From an uncultured Clostridia bacterium (GTDB taxonomy: Bacteria; Bacillota; Clostridia; Christensenellales; Borkfalkiaceae): 5,148 bases of DNA. Shown in pieces: positions 1-5,148 of this stretch; position 1 is the stretch's first letter; each line of letters opens with the position of its first letter. The position numbers and the translations under genes are program-made. The stretch spans positions 1 through 5,148 of the forward strand of contig CAMWHW010000079.1 in assembly GCA_947174175.1 (NCBI GenBank), in the 5' to 3' direction. The notes below the pieces were generated by a model that ran no database searches, was not told where the DNA came from, and saw nothing but the letters and a program-made list of their open reading frames with translations.

Positions 1-137
1 CGGATGCGGGCGTGTGCCTGGTTGCGCTCATAATTCTTCTGATAATCAAGCCCAAGGATAAGGGCGATATCGACGCGGTTTATTCCGAGGTCGAGGAAAA
101 GAGCGGTTCCAGGAAAAAGAACAAAAAGCAAAACTGA
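1..137 (+). CDS. C-terminal end of an unidentified membrane protein (5' partial)
   Basis: Only the last 44 codons are in the window, read in the frame starting at base 3 and ending at the TGA at 135-137. The visible part begins with a hydrophobic run of about 14 residues (AGVCLVALIILLII), which looks like the end of a final transmembrane helix. A strongly charged tail of about 29 residues follows, rich in Lys, Glu and Asp and ending KKNKKQN. A basic end after the last helix suits a cytoplasmic C-terminus. This pattern fits a multi-pass transporter or another integral membrane protein, but no family motif is visible, so I give no function. A terminator follows 25 nt after the stop, so this gene is the last of its transcription unit and is not joined to the cyclase downstream. 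Confidence 0.7.
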   Translation, partial: DAGVCLVALIILLIIKPKDKGDIDAVYSEVEEKSGSRKKNKKQN

Positions 138-162
138 TTCAATATAATATAATAATGTATAT

Positions 163-198
163 AGGGCTTCCGTGCGGTATGTGCAGAAGCCCTTTTTT
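163..198 (+). terminator. Rho-independent terminator after the membrane-protein gene
   Basis: AGGGCTTC (163-170) pairs perfectly with GAAGCCCT (186-193), giving an 8-bp stem. The loop is 15 nt and may close further with a TGC/GCA pairing. A run of six T begins at 193. The hairpin lies 25 nt after the stop at 137 and before the promoter at 240, which separates the two transcription units. Confidence 0.88.
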
Positions 199-208
199 AT
201 ATCCTTCC

Positions 209-238
209 TATGTTAAGTTATGTCTTTTTATGTAAAGT
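209..238 (+). repeat. Three TATGT motifs at exact 10-bp spacing upstream of the cyclase promoter
   Basis: TATGT occurs at 209-213, 219-223 and 229-233, one motif per roughly one helical turn. The first and third 10-bp units (TATGTTAAGT and TATGTAAAGT) match at 9 of 10 positions. The array ends 1 bp before the -35 hexamer at 240. Phased AT-rich repeats in this position could be an activator or repressor site or an UP-like or bent element. The repeat is seen directly; the role is inferred. Confidence 0.5.
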
Positions 239-239
239 A

Positions 240-268
240 TTGACAAATTTCATACGGGGTGATATAAT
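240..268 (+). promoter_or_regulatory. Consensus sigma-A promoter of the diguanylate cyclase gene
   Basis: The -35 is TTGACA (240-245) and the -10 is TATAAT (263-268), both perfect consensus, separated by exactly 17 bp. A TG at 260-261, one base before the -10, adds an extended -10 element. Transcription should start near 274-276, giving a leader of about 50 nt before the ATG at 326. A promoter this close to consensus is expected to be strong unless it is repressed. Confidence 0.88.
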
Positions 269-276
269 ATCTGCGT

Positions 277-306
277 ACGGGTGGGGAATTTTTTCAATAC
301 GCCCGT
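277..306 (+). other. Stem-loop at the predicted 5' end of the cyclase mRNA
   Basis: ACGGGTG (277-283) can pair with CGCCCGT (300-306) in a 7-bp stem with one G-U pair and a 16-nt AT-rich loop. It starts almost at the predicted transcription start and ends 4 nt before the Shine-Dalgarno. It could protect the 5' end of the mRNA or affect ribosome loading. It is far too small for a c-di-GMP riboswitch and is not followed by a T run, so it is not a terminator. Confidence 0.4.
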
Positions 307-309
307 CCG

Positions 310-315
310 AGAGGG
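310..315 (+). promoter_or_regulatory. Shine-Dalgarno that sets the cyclase start at ATG 326
   Basis: AGAGGG at 310-315 sits 10 nt before the ATG at 326. The in-frame GTG at 281 has no comparable purine run before it and would lie only about 6 nt after the predicted transcription start, inside the leader stem. The ATG at 326 is therefore the better start. Confidence 0.7.
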
Positions 316-325
316 AATAACTTCA

Positions 326-1438
326 ATGGGTAAAGAATACTCTTTAAGTCATTTTGAATATTTCAAGGACAGGGATTTAAGCCATTCGCTTGATACGTTA
401 ACGGGCATTTTAAACCGCGAAGCGCTGATGGGCTACGTCAACTGGCTTATCGAGAACAATAAAAAGTTCTCGTTTTTCCTCGTGGACGTTGATAATTTCA
501 AGAACGTCAACGATACGTACGGTCACCTGGTAGGCGACATAGTAATTTCGCAGATGGCTGCTTACTTCGTAAAGATGTCGGGCAAGCAGGGCGTGGTTGC
601 CCGTTACGGCGGCGATGAATTTATTATCCTTTGCGAGGACGTTGCCGAGTACAACGACGTCTGGAAAATCGGTCACGAAATAAATATGCGCATAGGCGGT
701 ATCGTATTCGAGGGTATTCCCAACCTTGCGATAACCGTTTCAATGGGCATTGCGCGCTTCCCGCTTGACGCAAACACTCCCCAGAAGCTTATGGAGACGG
801 CGGATAAGGCGCTTTACCGCGCCAAGATGAAGGGCAGAAACTGTTTCATTATCTATCTGCCAGAAAAGCACGCCAACATTTCTTTGAAGAAGGAGCGCGA
901 CAAGCAGCAGACGCAGATGCAGCTCACCTACACGCTGTTCGGCAATCTTACCGCGTGCGGAGAGGATATTTCGCTTGCCATAAACACCGTTTTCAAAAGC
1001 TTTATTTCCTACTATATGTTCGACCATATCTGTTTGGAAACGCCCAAGAATATCAACCACAGCGTTGTGTTCACGCTCTCCTCGCAGAAGCAGTTTAAGC
1101 ACATTCCTATCGAAATGATAGATTCGCTTATAAACTCCGCAGGCTATATAAGTCTGAACAACGTGGAAGGACTGAACGAAGATTCGTACGGCGACATTAT
1201 GAAGGAGTATGCAAAGCAGGCGATCAAGTCCACGCTTTACTGCAAAATTTCTTCCTACGGCGTAGATTACGGCTATATCCGCGTGGATACGTGCAACACG
1301 GCGCGCATCTGGCAGAACACCGAAATTGCAATGGTTATGACGGCGGCAAACGTTATCGGACTTTTGCTGCACTACCAGAAAAAGACGCTGGAAGATTTGC
1401 CCCTGGTCGTTCCCACGGAAGCGGGCAGCATAGAATAA
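326..1438 (+). CDS. Soluble GGDEF diguanylate cyclase with a C-terminal GAF-like domain
   Basis: This is a 370-residue cytoplasmic protein with no signal peptide or membrane helix. It should join two GTP into the second messenger cyclic di-GMP. The GGDEF domain spans about residues 23-178 and opens with DTLTGILNR. It carries the metal-binding Asp54 in DVDNFK, Asn62 and Asp71 in NDTYGHLVGD, an intact GGDEF at 95-99, and the closing ADKALYRAKMKGRN. All catalytic positions look intact. The inhibitory RxxD site expected just before RYGGDEF is replaced by GKQG, so product feedback at that site is unlikely. A charged, probably coiled helix (about 182-205) leads to a second domain (about 205-360). 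That domain ends with a GAF-like pattern (GYIRVD, then an Arg-Ile-Trp...Glu helix) and may sense a ligand or mediate dimerisation. Sensor domains more often precede GGDEF, so the order is unusual. A start at GTG 281 would add 15 residues but is disfavoured by the promoter and Shine-Dalgarno. It appears monocistronic. The cyclase assignment is firm; the GAF call is moderate. Confidence 0.93.
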   Translation: MGKEYSLSHFEYFKDRDLSHSLDTLTGILNREALMGYVNWLIENNKKFSFFLVDVDNFKNVNDTYGHLVGDIVISQMAAYFVKMSGKQGVVARYGGDEFIILCEDVAEYNDVWKIGHEINMRIGGIVFEGIPNLAITVSMGIARFPLDANTPQKLMETADKALYRAKMKGRNCFIIYLPEKHANISLKKERDKQQTQMQLTYTLFGNLTACGEDISLAINTVFKSFISYYMFDHICLETPKNINHSVVFTLSSQKQFKHIPIEMIDSLINSAGYISLNNVEGLNEDSYGDIMKEYAKQAIKSTLYCKISSYGVDYGYIRVDTCNTARIWQNTEIAMVMTAANVIGLLLHYQKKTLEDLPLVVPTEAGSIE

Positions 1439-1456
1439 TATAATATAAATTTTAAC

Positions 1457-1487
1457 GGCGGTTGCGGTACTTCGCAGCCGCCTTTTT
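1457..1487 (+). terminator. Rho-independent terminator of the cyclase gene
   Basis: GGCGGTTGCG (1457-1466) pairs with CGCAGCCGCC (1473-1482) in a 10-bp GC-rich stem with a single G-U pair and a 6-nt loop. Five T follow at 1483-1487. It begins 18 nt after the cyclase stop and lies before the next promoter, so the topoisomerase operon is probably transcribed independently. Confidence 0.92.
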
Positions 1488-1523
1488 CGTGCGTTTTAAA
1501 AAACCGTAAATACATAAATATTG

Positions 1524-1533
1524 TTACCGCGCT
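1524..1533 (+). repeat. Direct repeat TTACCGCGCT, upstream copy at the parE promoter
   Basis: The 10-bp TTACCGCGCT ends on the first base of the parE -35 hexamer. An identical copy lies at 1581-1590, 57 bp downstream, beyond the predicted transcription start. Including upstream flank (1514-1533 versus 1571-1590), 14 of 20 positions match. The pair brackets the core promoter and could be two operator sites for one regulator. The repeat is observed; the role is inferred. Confidence 0.45.
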
Positions 1534-1561
1534 TGATTTTTTATACAACATATGGTATAAT
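1533..1561 (+). promoter_or_regulatory. Sigma-A promoter of the parE-parC operon
   Basis: The -35 is TTGATT (1533-1538, 4 of 6 consensus) and the -10 is TATAAT (1556-1561, perfect), with a 17-bp spacer. A TG at 1553-1554 gives an extended -10. The predicted start is near 1568, leaving a leader of about 45 nt before the ATG at 1614. This also rules out the in-frame TTG at 1521 as the gene start, because it lies upstream of the promoter. Confidence 0.8.
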
Positions 1562-1571
1562 TGCATATAGT

Positions 1572-1585
1572 GGTAAATTTTTACC
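1572..1585 (+). promoter_or_regulatory. Palindrome in the early parE leader, candidate operator
   Basis: GGTAAATTTTTACC is a perfect inverted repeat with 6-bp arms (1572-1577 and 1580-1585) around TT. It begins about 4 bp after the predicted transcription start, a common site for a blocking repressor. Its right arm overlaps the downstream TTACCGCGCT copy (1581-1590). The 2-nt spacer makes a good RNA hairpin unlikely, so a DNA-binding role is more plausible. It does not match the Bacillus-type LexA box that I know. Confidence 0.45.
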
Positions 1586-1590
1586 GCGCT
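1581..1590 (+). repeat. Direct repeat TTACCGCGCT, downstream copy in the parE leader
   Basis: This is an exact second copy of the 10-mer at 1524-1533. It shares its TTACC with the right arm of the leader palindrome, so the palindrome and the repeat may be parts of one composite regulatory site. Confidence 0.45.
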
Positions 1591-1613
1591 ACACTGACTA
1601 TCGGGAAAAGGTT

Positions 1614-3692
1614 ATGGCAGAGAAGAGTTACAACGCGGACGATTTAAAAGTTTTAGAGGGGCTGGAAGCGGTGCGCGTGCGCCCCGGTATGTATATCGGG
1701 TCGACGGGCGTAAAGGGTTTGCACCACATTCTTTGGGAAATCGTCGACAACGCAATTGACGAGGCGGCTAACGGCTACGCCGACGAAATTTCGGTTATTC
1801 TGCACGCCGACGGTTCGGCCTCGGTCGAGGACAACGGCAGAGGTATGCCCACGGATATAAACACCAAAACGGGTATGTCGGGCGTTGAACTGATATTTAC
1901 AAAACTACACGCTGGCGGAAAATTCGACAGCGGCAACTACGCCTTTTCGGGCGGTCTGCACGGCGTAGGCGCTTCGGTTACCAACGCGCTTTCCAAGTGG
2001 CTGAACGTGGAAGTTTACCGCAAGAACGTATTCACGATGGGCTTTACGTCCACGTACGATAGCAAGCAGAAAAAATGGCTGTGCGGAATACCCACGTCGC
2101 CGCTTACCAACACGGGCAAGAAGGCGGACAAGAAGGGAACTTTCGTCAGGTTTATGCCCGACGAGGAAGTTTTCGAAACGGTGGAGTGGAATTACGAAAC
2201 GGTTGCAAAGCGCCTTAAAGAGCTTGCGTTTTTAAACAAGGGCGTTAAGATAAATTTCCGCGACGAGCGTCAGCATTACAGAATCGAAACCGAAACCTCG
2301 GACGACGGCGAGGAGGTGGAAACCAAAATCGCCCTGCCTCCGCGCGAACCGCTCACCTTCAAGTTCGACGGCGGACTGGAAGACTTCGTAAAGTATTTAA
2401 ACGACGGCAAAACGCCGCTCTACGCGCAGCCTTTATACTATTCGGCAATCAAGGACATTCAGGTCAAGGGCGCGCCCGCGGGCAAAATCAAAATCGAGTT
2501 TGCGCTTGCGCACACCAAGAACGACGACGAAAGTCTGTATTCGTTCGTCAACAATATATCCACCGTTGAGGGCGGTTATCACGAGGTCGGCTTCCGCAAC
2601 GGACTTTTAAAGGCGGTCAACGATTACGCGCGCTCGTCGGGTGTATTAAAGGCAAAGGACCCCGCGTTCGTCGTGGACGATATAAGGGAGGGCTTAACCG
2701 CCGTTCTCACCGTGCAGATGAACAACGTCGAGTTCGAGGGGCAGACCAAGACCAAGCTCGGCAACCCCGAAGCCAAAGCCCCCGTCGAAAAGGCGGTTAT
2801 CGAGGGGCTTACGCAGCTTATGAACACGCGCGGCAACAAGACGGTTTTCGACGAAATTGCAAAGAAAGCAAAGTTTGCCGCAGACGACAGAATAAAGCAC
2901 CGCGCGGAAAGGGACGTTGCAAAGGCGGCGAGCGAAAACGACGGACTCAACTTAATCGGCAAGCTTGCGCCCTGCTCCGGCAAGAACCCCGATATGAACG
3001 AACTGTTCATAGTCGAGGGCGACTCCGCGGGCGGCACGGCAAAGCAGGCAAGGGTAAGACAGTTCCAGTCCATTCTGCCTTTGAGGGGCAAGCCTTTGAA
3101 CGTGCAGAAAAAGACGGCGTTGCAGGCGTTGCAGAACGAGGAAATAAAGACGCTCGTTTCGGCAATCGGCGCGGGCTTCAACCGCTCCTTCGAGGTGGAT
3201 AAGACCAGATACAAAAAGGTAATAATTCTTTCCGATGCGGACCAGGACGGTATGCATATCCGCTGCATACTTTTAACGTTCTTCTTCAAATATATGCGCG
3301 ATCTTGTTGCGGCGGGCTACGTCTACATAGGTATGCCGCCCCTCTACAAGGTCTACAAAAAGGACGTTGTGGAGTACGCCTACGACGACAAGGAACTGGA
3401 CGAAAAGATTAAAAAGGTGGGCAAGGGGTATTCCCTTCAACGCTATAAAGGACTGGGCGAAATGTCCGCCGAACAGCTTTGGGAAACGACTATGAACCCC
3501 GCGACGCGCAATCTTATCCAGGTCACGCTGGAAGATATAACGCAGGCGGCGGAAATGATTGAAATGCTTATGGGCGACAAGGTTGAGGGCAGAAAACAGT
3601 TCCTCAACGAAAACGCCGACTTCAACAAGGTGGACGGCTTTATAGAAAAGGTAAACGTCGTCAAGCAGAATACGGGCGCGGAAGAGGTATAA
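1614..3692 (+). CDS. parE: Type IIA topoisomerase ATPase/TOPRIM subunit, probably topoisomerase IV ParE
   Basis: The 692-residue protein binds and hydrolyses ATP to close the clamp that captures the transported duplex, working with the cleaving subunit encoded next. The GHKL ATPase domain (about 1-225) has Glu42, Asn46, Asp73 and the NGRGMP loop, and retains Arg136, numbered as in E. coli GyrB, where change of this residue gives aminocoumarin resistance. The transducer domain follows, with QTKTKLG at 377-383. The TOPRIM domain has EGDSAGG with Glu468, and Asp541, Asp543 and Asp545 for magnesium. RYKGLGEM is at 610-617. The KVGKGYSLQRYKGLGEM stretch and AKQAR after SAGG resemble ParE. LIQVTLED and EMLMGDKVE resemble GyrB, so gyrB remains possible. 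The absence of dnaA or recF neighbours fits ParE. It is some 40-50 residues longer than usual Gram-positive relatives, partly from an acidic insert near 220-245. ATG 1614 gives the typical MAEKSYNADDLKVLEGLEAVR start. Its ribosome site is modest (GGGA at 1603-1606). ParE versus GyrB is moderately sure; the family is certain. Confidence 0.9.
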   Translation: MAEKSYNADDLKVLEGLEAVRVRPGMYIGSTGVKGLHHILWEIVDNAIDEAANGYADEISVILHADGSASVEDNGRGMPTDINTKTGMSGVELIFTKLHAGGKFDSGNYAFSGGLHGVGASVTNALSKWLNVEVYRKNVFTMGFTSTYDSKQKKWLCGIPTSPLTNTGKKADKKGTFVRFMPDEEVFETVEWNYETVAKRLKELAFLNKGVKINFRDERQHYRIETETSDDGEEVETKIALPPREPLTFKFDGGLEDFVKYLNDGKTPLYAQPLYYSAIKDIQVKGAPAGKIKIEFALAHTKNDDESLYSFVNNISTVEGGYHEVGFRNGLLKAVNDYARSSGVLKAKDPAFVVDDIREGLTAVLTVQMNNVEFEGQTKTKLGNPEAKAPVEKAVIEGLTQLMNTRGNKTVFDEIAKKAKFAADDRIKHRAERDVAKAASENDGLNLIGKLAPCSGKNPDMNELFIVEGDSAGGTAKQARVRQFQSILPLRGKPLNVQKKTALQALQNEEIKTLVSAIGAGFNRSFEVDKTRYKKVIILSDADQDGMHIRCILLTFFFKYMRDLVAAGYVYIGMPPLYKVYKKDVVEYAYDDKELDEKIKKVGKGYSLQRYKGLGEMSAEQLWETTMNPATRNLIQVTLEDITQAAEMIEMLMGDKVEGRKQFLNENADFNKVDGFIEKVNVVKQNTGAEEV

Positions 3693-3698
3693 GGTACT

Positions 3699-5148
3699 AT
3701 GGCTAAGAAAAGGGACGATAACTTCCAGACTTTTATTCCGCAGGGCAAGGTGTTCACAACTCCTTTGGAAGAGGTTATGCCGCAGTCTATGCTGCCGTAT
3801 GCGGAATTCGTCATACTGGACAGAGCGCTGCCGCGAGTTGAGGACGGACTTAAACCCGTTCAGAGGCGCATACTCTACACCATGGCGGAAATGGGGCTGA
3901 CCCCCGACAAGCCGCACAAAAAGTCGGCAAGAATAGTCGGCGACTGTATGGGTAAATATCACCCCCACGGCGACAGCTCGGTTTACGACGCTATGGTAAG
4001 AATGGCGCAGGACTTCAATATGCGCCTGACGCTGGTCAACGGACACGGCAACTTCGGCTCCGTGGACGGCGACCCCGCCGCGGCTATGAGGTATACCGAG
4101 GCGCGTTTGCAACCGCTCGCACTCGAACTTTTAAAGGATATCGACAAGGAAACGGTGCCCTTTTCGTTCAACTTCGACGACAGCTTATTGGAACCCGATA
4201 TCCTGCCCGGCAGATACCCCAATCTTCTGGTCAACGGCGCAAACGGCATAGCCGTAGGACTTGCAACCAACATTCCCACGCACAACCTTTCGGAAGTTAT
4301 CGACGGTGTGTGCGCGTACATAGATAACCCCCGCATATCGCTTGGCGAAATGATGAAGATTATTCCCGGTCCCGACTTTTCGACGGGCGGCTTCATCATA
4401 GAAAACGAGCTTAAACAGGCTTACGAAACGGGCAGAGGCAGAATAACGCTGCGCGCCCGCTACTCGGTGGAAAACGGCGATAACGGCAAGAAGGAAATAA
4501 TCTTTACCGAGCTTCCCTACCAGACCAACAAGGCGGAGCTTTTAAGAAAGATAATGCTCCTTAAAGAGGAGAAAAAGGAAGCGCTTGCGGGCATTGCCGA
4601 CATTGTGGACGAATCCGACCGCACGGGTATGCGCGCGGTTATATACTGCAAGAAGGATGCCGACGTAGACGCGATACTCAATTTCCTTTTCAAGTATACC
4701 GACTTGGAGTGTACGTTCGGCATAAATATGGTTGCAATCGCGGGCGGCAAGCCCCAGCAGCTGGGACTTATCGACATAATCAAATACTACGTTGCATACC
4801 AGCGCCAGGTCATTATCCGCCGCACCAAGTACGAGCTGAAAGAAGCCGAAGCGCGCTGCCACATTTTAGAGGGGCTGATTATAGGCGTACACAATATCGA
4901 CGAGGTTATAAGAATAATCAAGTCGTCGGAAAGCACGCCGGTTGCGCGCATGCGCTTAATGGAAACGTTCGCACTGTCCGACAAGCAGGCGCAGGCAATT
5001 CTCGATTTGCGTCTGGCGCGCCTTGCCAAGCTGGAAATCGAAAAGCTGGAAAAGGAGCTTGCCGAGCTCAAAGTGCGCATTGAAAGACTTAAAGCCATAC
5101 TCGCCAGCCGTGACGAGCAGATGGCTATCGTCAAGAACGAGATGCGCG
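3699..5148 (+). CDS. parC: Type IIA topoisomerase DNA-cleaving subunit, probably topoisomerase IV ParC (3' partial)
   Basis: The reading frame stays open from ATG 3699 to the window end: 483 codons plus one base. The product cuts and rejoins DNA through a tyrosine, and with the upstream subunit should unlink daughter chromosomes. The winged-helix breakage domain has [27 protein letters not shown] and RYTEAR, with catalytic Tyr132 after Arg131. Ser93 and Asp97 match E. coli GyrA Ser83 and Asp87, the main quinolone-resistance positions, and both are the sensitive-type residues. [13 protein letters not shown] holds the Ile expected to intercalate at the bent DNA. A long helical region with [13 protein letters not shown] and a Leu/Lys/Glu-rich coiled coil runs to the edge. 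DIDKETV followed by NFDDS and EP resembles Gram-positive ParC, while [11 protein letters not shown] and [11 protein letters not shown] also occur in GyrA. The C-terminal beta-pinwheel, whose GyrA box would settle gyrase versus topoisomerase IV, is outside the window. The gene starts 6 nt after parE, with an AAGAGGT ribosome site inside the end of parE, so the two are co-transcribed and probably translationally coupled. Confidence 0.9.
   Translation, partial: MAKKRDDNFQTFIPQGKVFTTPLEEVMPQSMLPYAEFVILDRALPRVEDGLKPVQRRILYTMAEMGLTPDKPHKKSARIVGDCMGKYHPHGDSSVYDAMVRMAQDFNMRLTLVNGHGNFGSVDGDPAAAMRYTEARLQPLALELLKDIDKETVPFSFNFDDSLLEPDILPGRYPNLLVNGANGIAVGLATNIPTHNLSEVIDGVCAYIDNPRISLGEMMKIIPGPDFSTGGFIIENELKQAYETGRGRITLRARYSVENGDNGKKEIIFTELPYQTNKAELLRKIMLLKEEKKEALAGIADIVDESDRTGMRAVIYCKKDADVDAILNFLFKYTDLECTFGINMVAIAGGKPQQLGLIDIIKYYVAYQRQVIIRRTKYELKEAEARCHILEGLIIGVHNIDEVIRIIKSSESTPVARMRLMETFALSDKQAQAILDLRLARLAKLEIEKLEKELAELKVRIERLKAILASRDEQMAIVKNEMR

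Noticed and set aside
143..153. Two overlapping TATAAT hexamers (143-148 and 148-153) as promoter -10 elements
   Set aside because: There is no -35-like hexamer 16-18 bp upstream of either, and any transcript would meet the terminator at 163-198 at once.
281..325. GTG 281 as the start of the cyclase
   Set aside because: It has no Shine-Dalgarno, sits about 6 nt after the predicted transcription start and falls in the leader stem. ATG 326 is better supported.
740..1372. Long open frame of 210 codons on the - strand inside the cyclase gene
   Set aside because: It lies fully opposite a clearly conserved GGDEF gene, has no recognisable domain, and is best explained as a codon-bias shadow.
1541..1550. 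TTATACAACA as a DnaA box, hinting at an origin-proximal gyrB
   Set aside because: It mismatches the TTATNCACA core at two positions, is single, and lies in the promoter spacer. No dnaA or recF gene is nearby.
1521..1613. TTG 1521 as the start of the ParE protein
   Set aside because: It lies upstream of the operon's -35 and -10 elements, and the 31 extra residues do not resemble the family. MAEKSYNADD at 1614 is the normal N-terminus.
3273..4112. Open frame of 279 codons on the - strand across the parE-parC junction
   Set aside because: It overlaps two conserved genes antisense, has no plausible domain or ribosome site that I can see, and is Arg/His/Val-rich as expected of a shadow frame.
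4709..5083. Open frame of 124 codons on the + strand inside parC
   Set aside because: It is out of frame with the conserved ParC sequence and its translation is low-quality and Arg/Ala-rich, so it is a shadow frame.
1..5148. CRISPR array, tRNA or rRNA gene, insertion sequence, toxin-antitoxin or phage-defence module
   Set aside because: No spaced repeat array, cloverleaf-like sequence, transposase or terminal inverted repeats, or defence-type domain was seen. The window is almost filled by the genes listed.

Overview
The window looks like a stretch of bacterial chromosome, most likely from a low-to-mid GC member of the Bacillota (Clostridia-like). Three things suggest this. The intergenic DNA is AT-rich. 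Two promoters fit the sigma-A consensus with 17-bp spacers and extended TG -10 elements. Both intrinsic terminators are compact hairpins followed by T runs. The topoisomerase proteins also read most like Gram-positive ParE and ParC. The exact lineage cannot be fixed from the sequence alone.

Layout, all genes on the + strand: (1) The last 44 codons of a membrane protein, ending at 137 and closed by a terminator at 163-198. (2) A 188-nt gap that holds three TATGT motifs spaced exactly 10 bp apart, a consensus promoter (240-268), a small leader hairpin and a Shine-Dalgarno. (3) A soluble diguanylate cyclase (326-1438) with an intact GGDEF active site, no RxxD inhibitory site and a GAF-like domain placed after the GGDEF domain. 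It has its own terminator (1457-1487), so it is probably a single-gene transcription unit. (4) A 175-nt gap with a second good promoter (1533-1561), bracketed by an exact 10-bp direct repeat, with a palindrome just after the predicted transcription start. (5) A type IIA topoisomerase operon: the ATPase/TOPRIM subunit (1614-3692, called parE) and, 6 nt later, the DNA-cleaving subunit (3699 to the window end, called parC), which is cut off at the window edge after 483 codons.

The two topoisomerase subunits would form an A2B2 enzyme that uses ATP to pass one DNA duplex through another. I favour topoisomerase IV over gyrase from motif similarities, but ParE also has gyrase-like stretches and the deciding ParC C-terminal domain is outside the window. 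The diguanylate cyclase has no obvious functional tie to the topoisomerase, and its terminator and the next promoter separate the two units.

I do not see a previously undescribed system here. The genes belong to known families. The most interesting signals are the regulatory DNA in the two gaps and the reversed GGDEF-GAF domain order.
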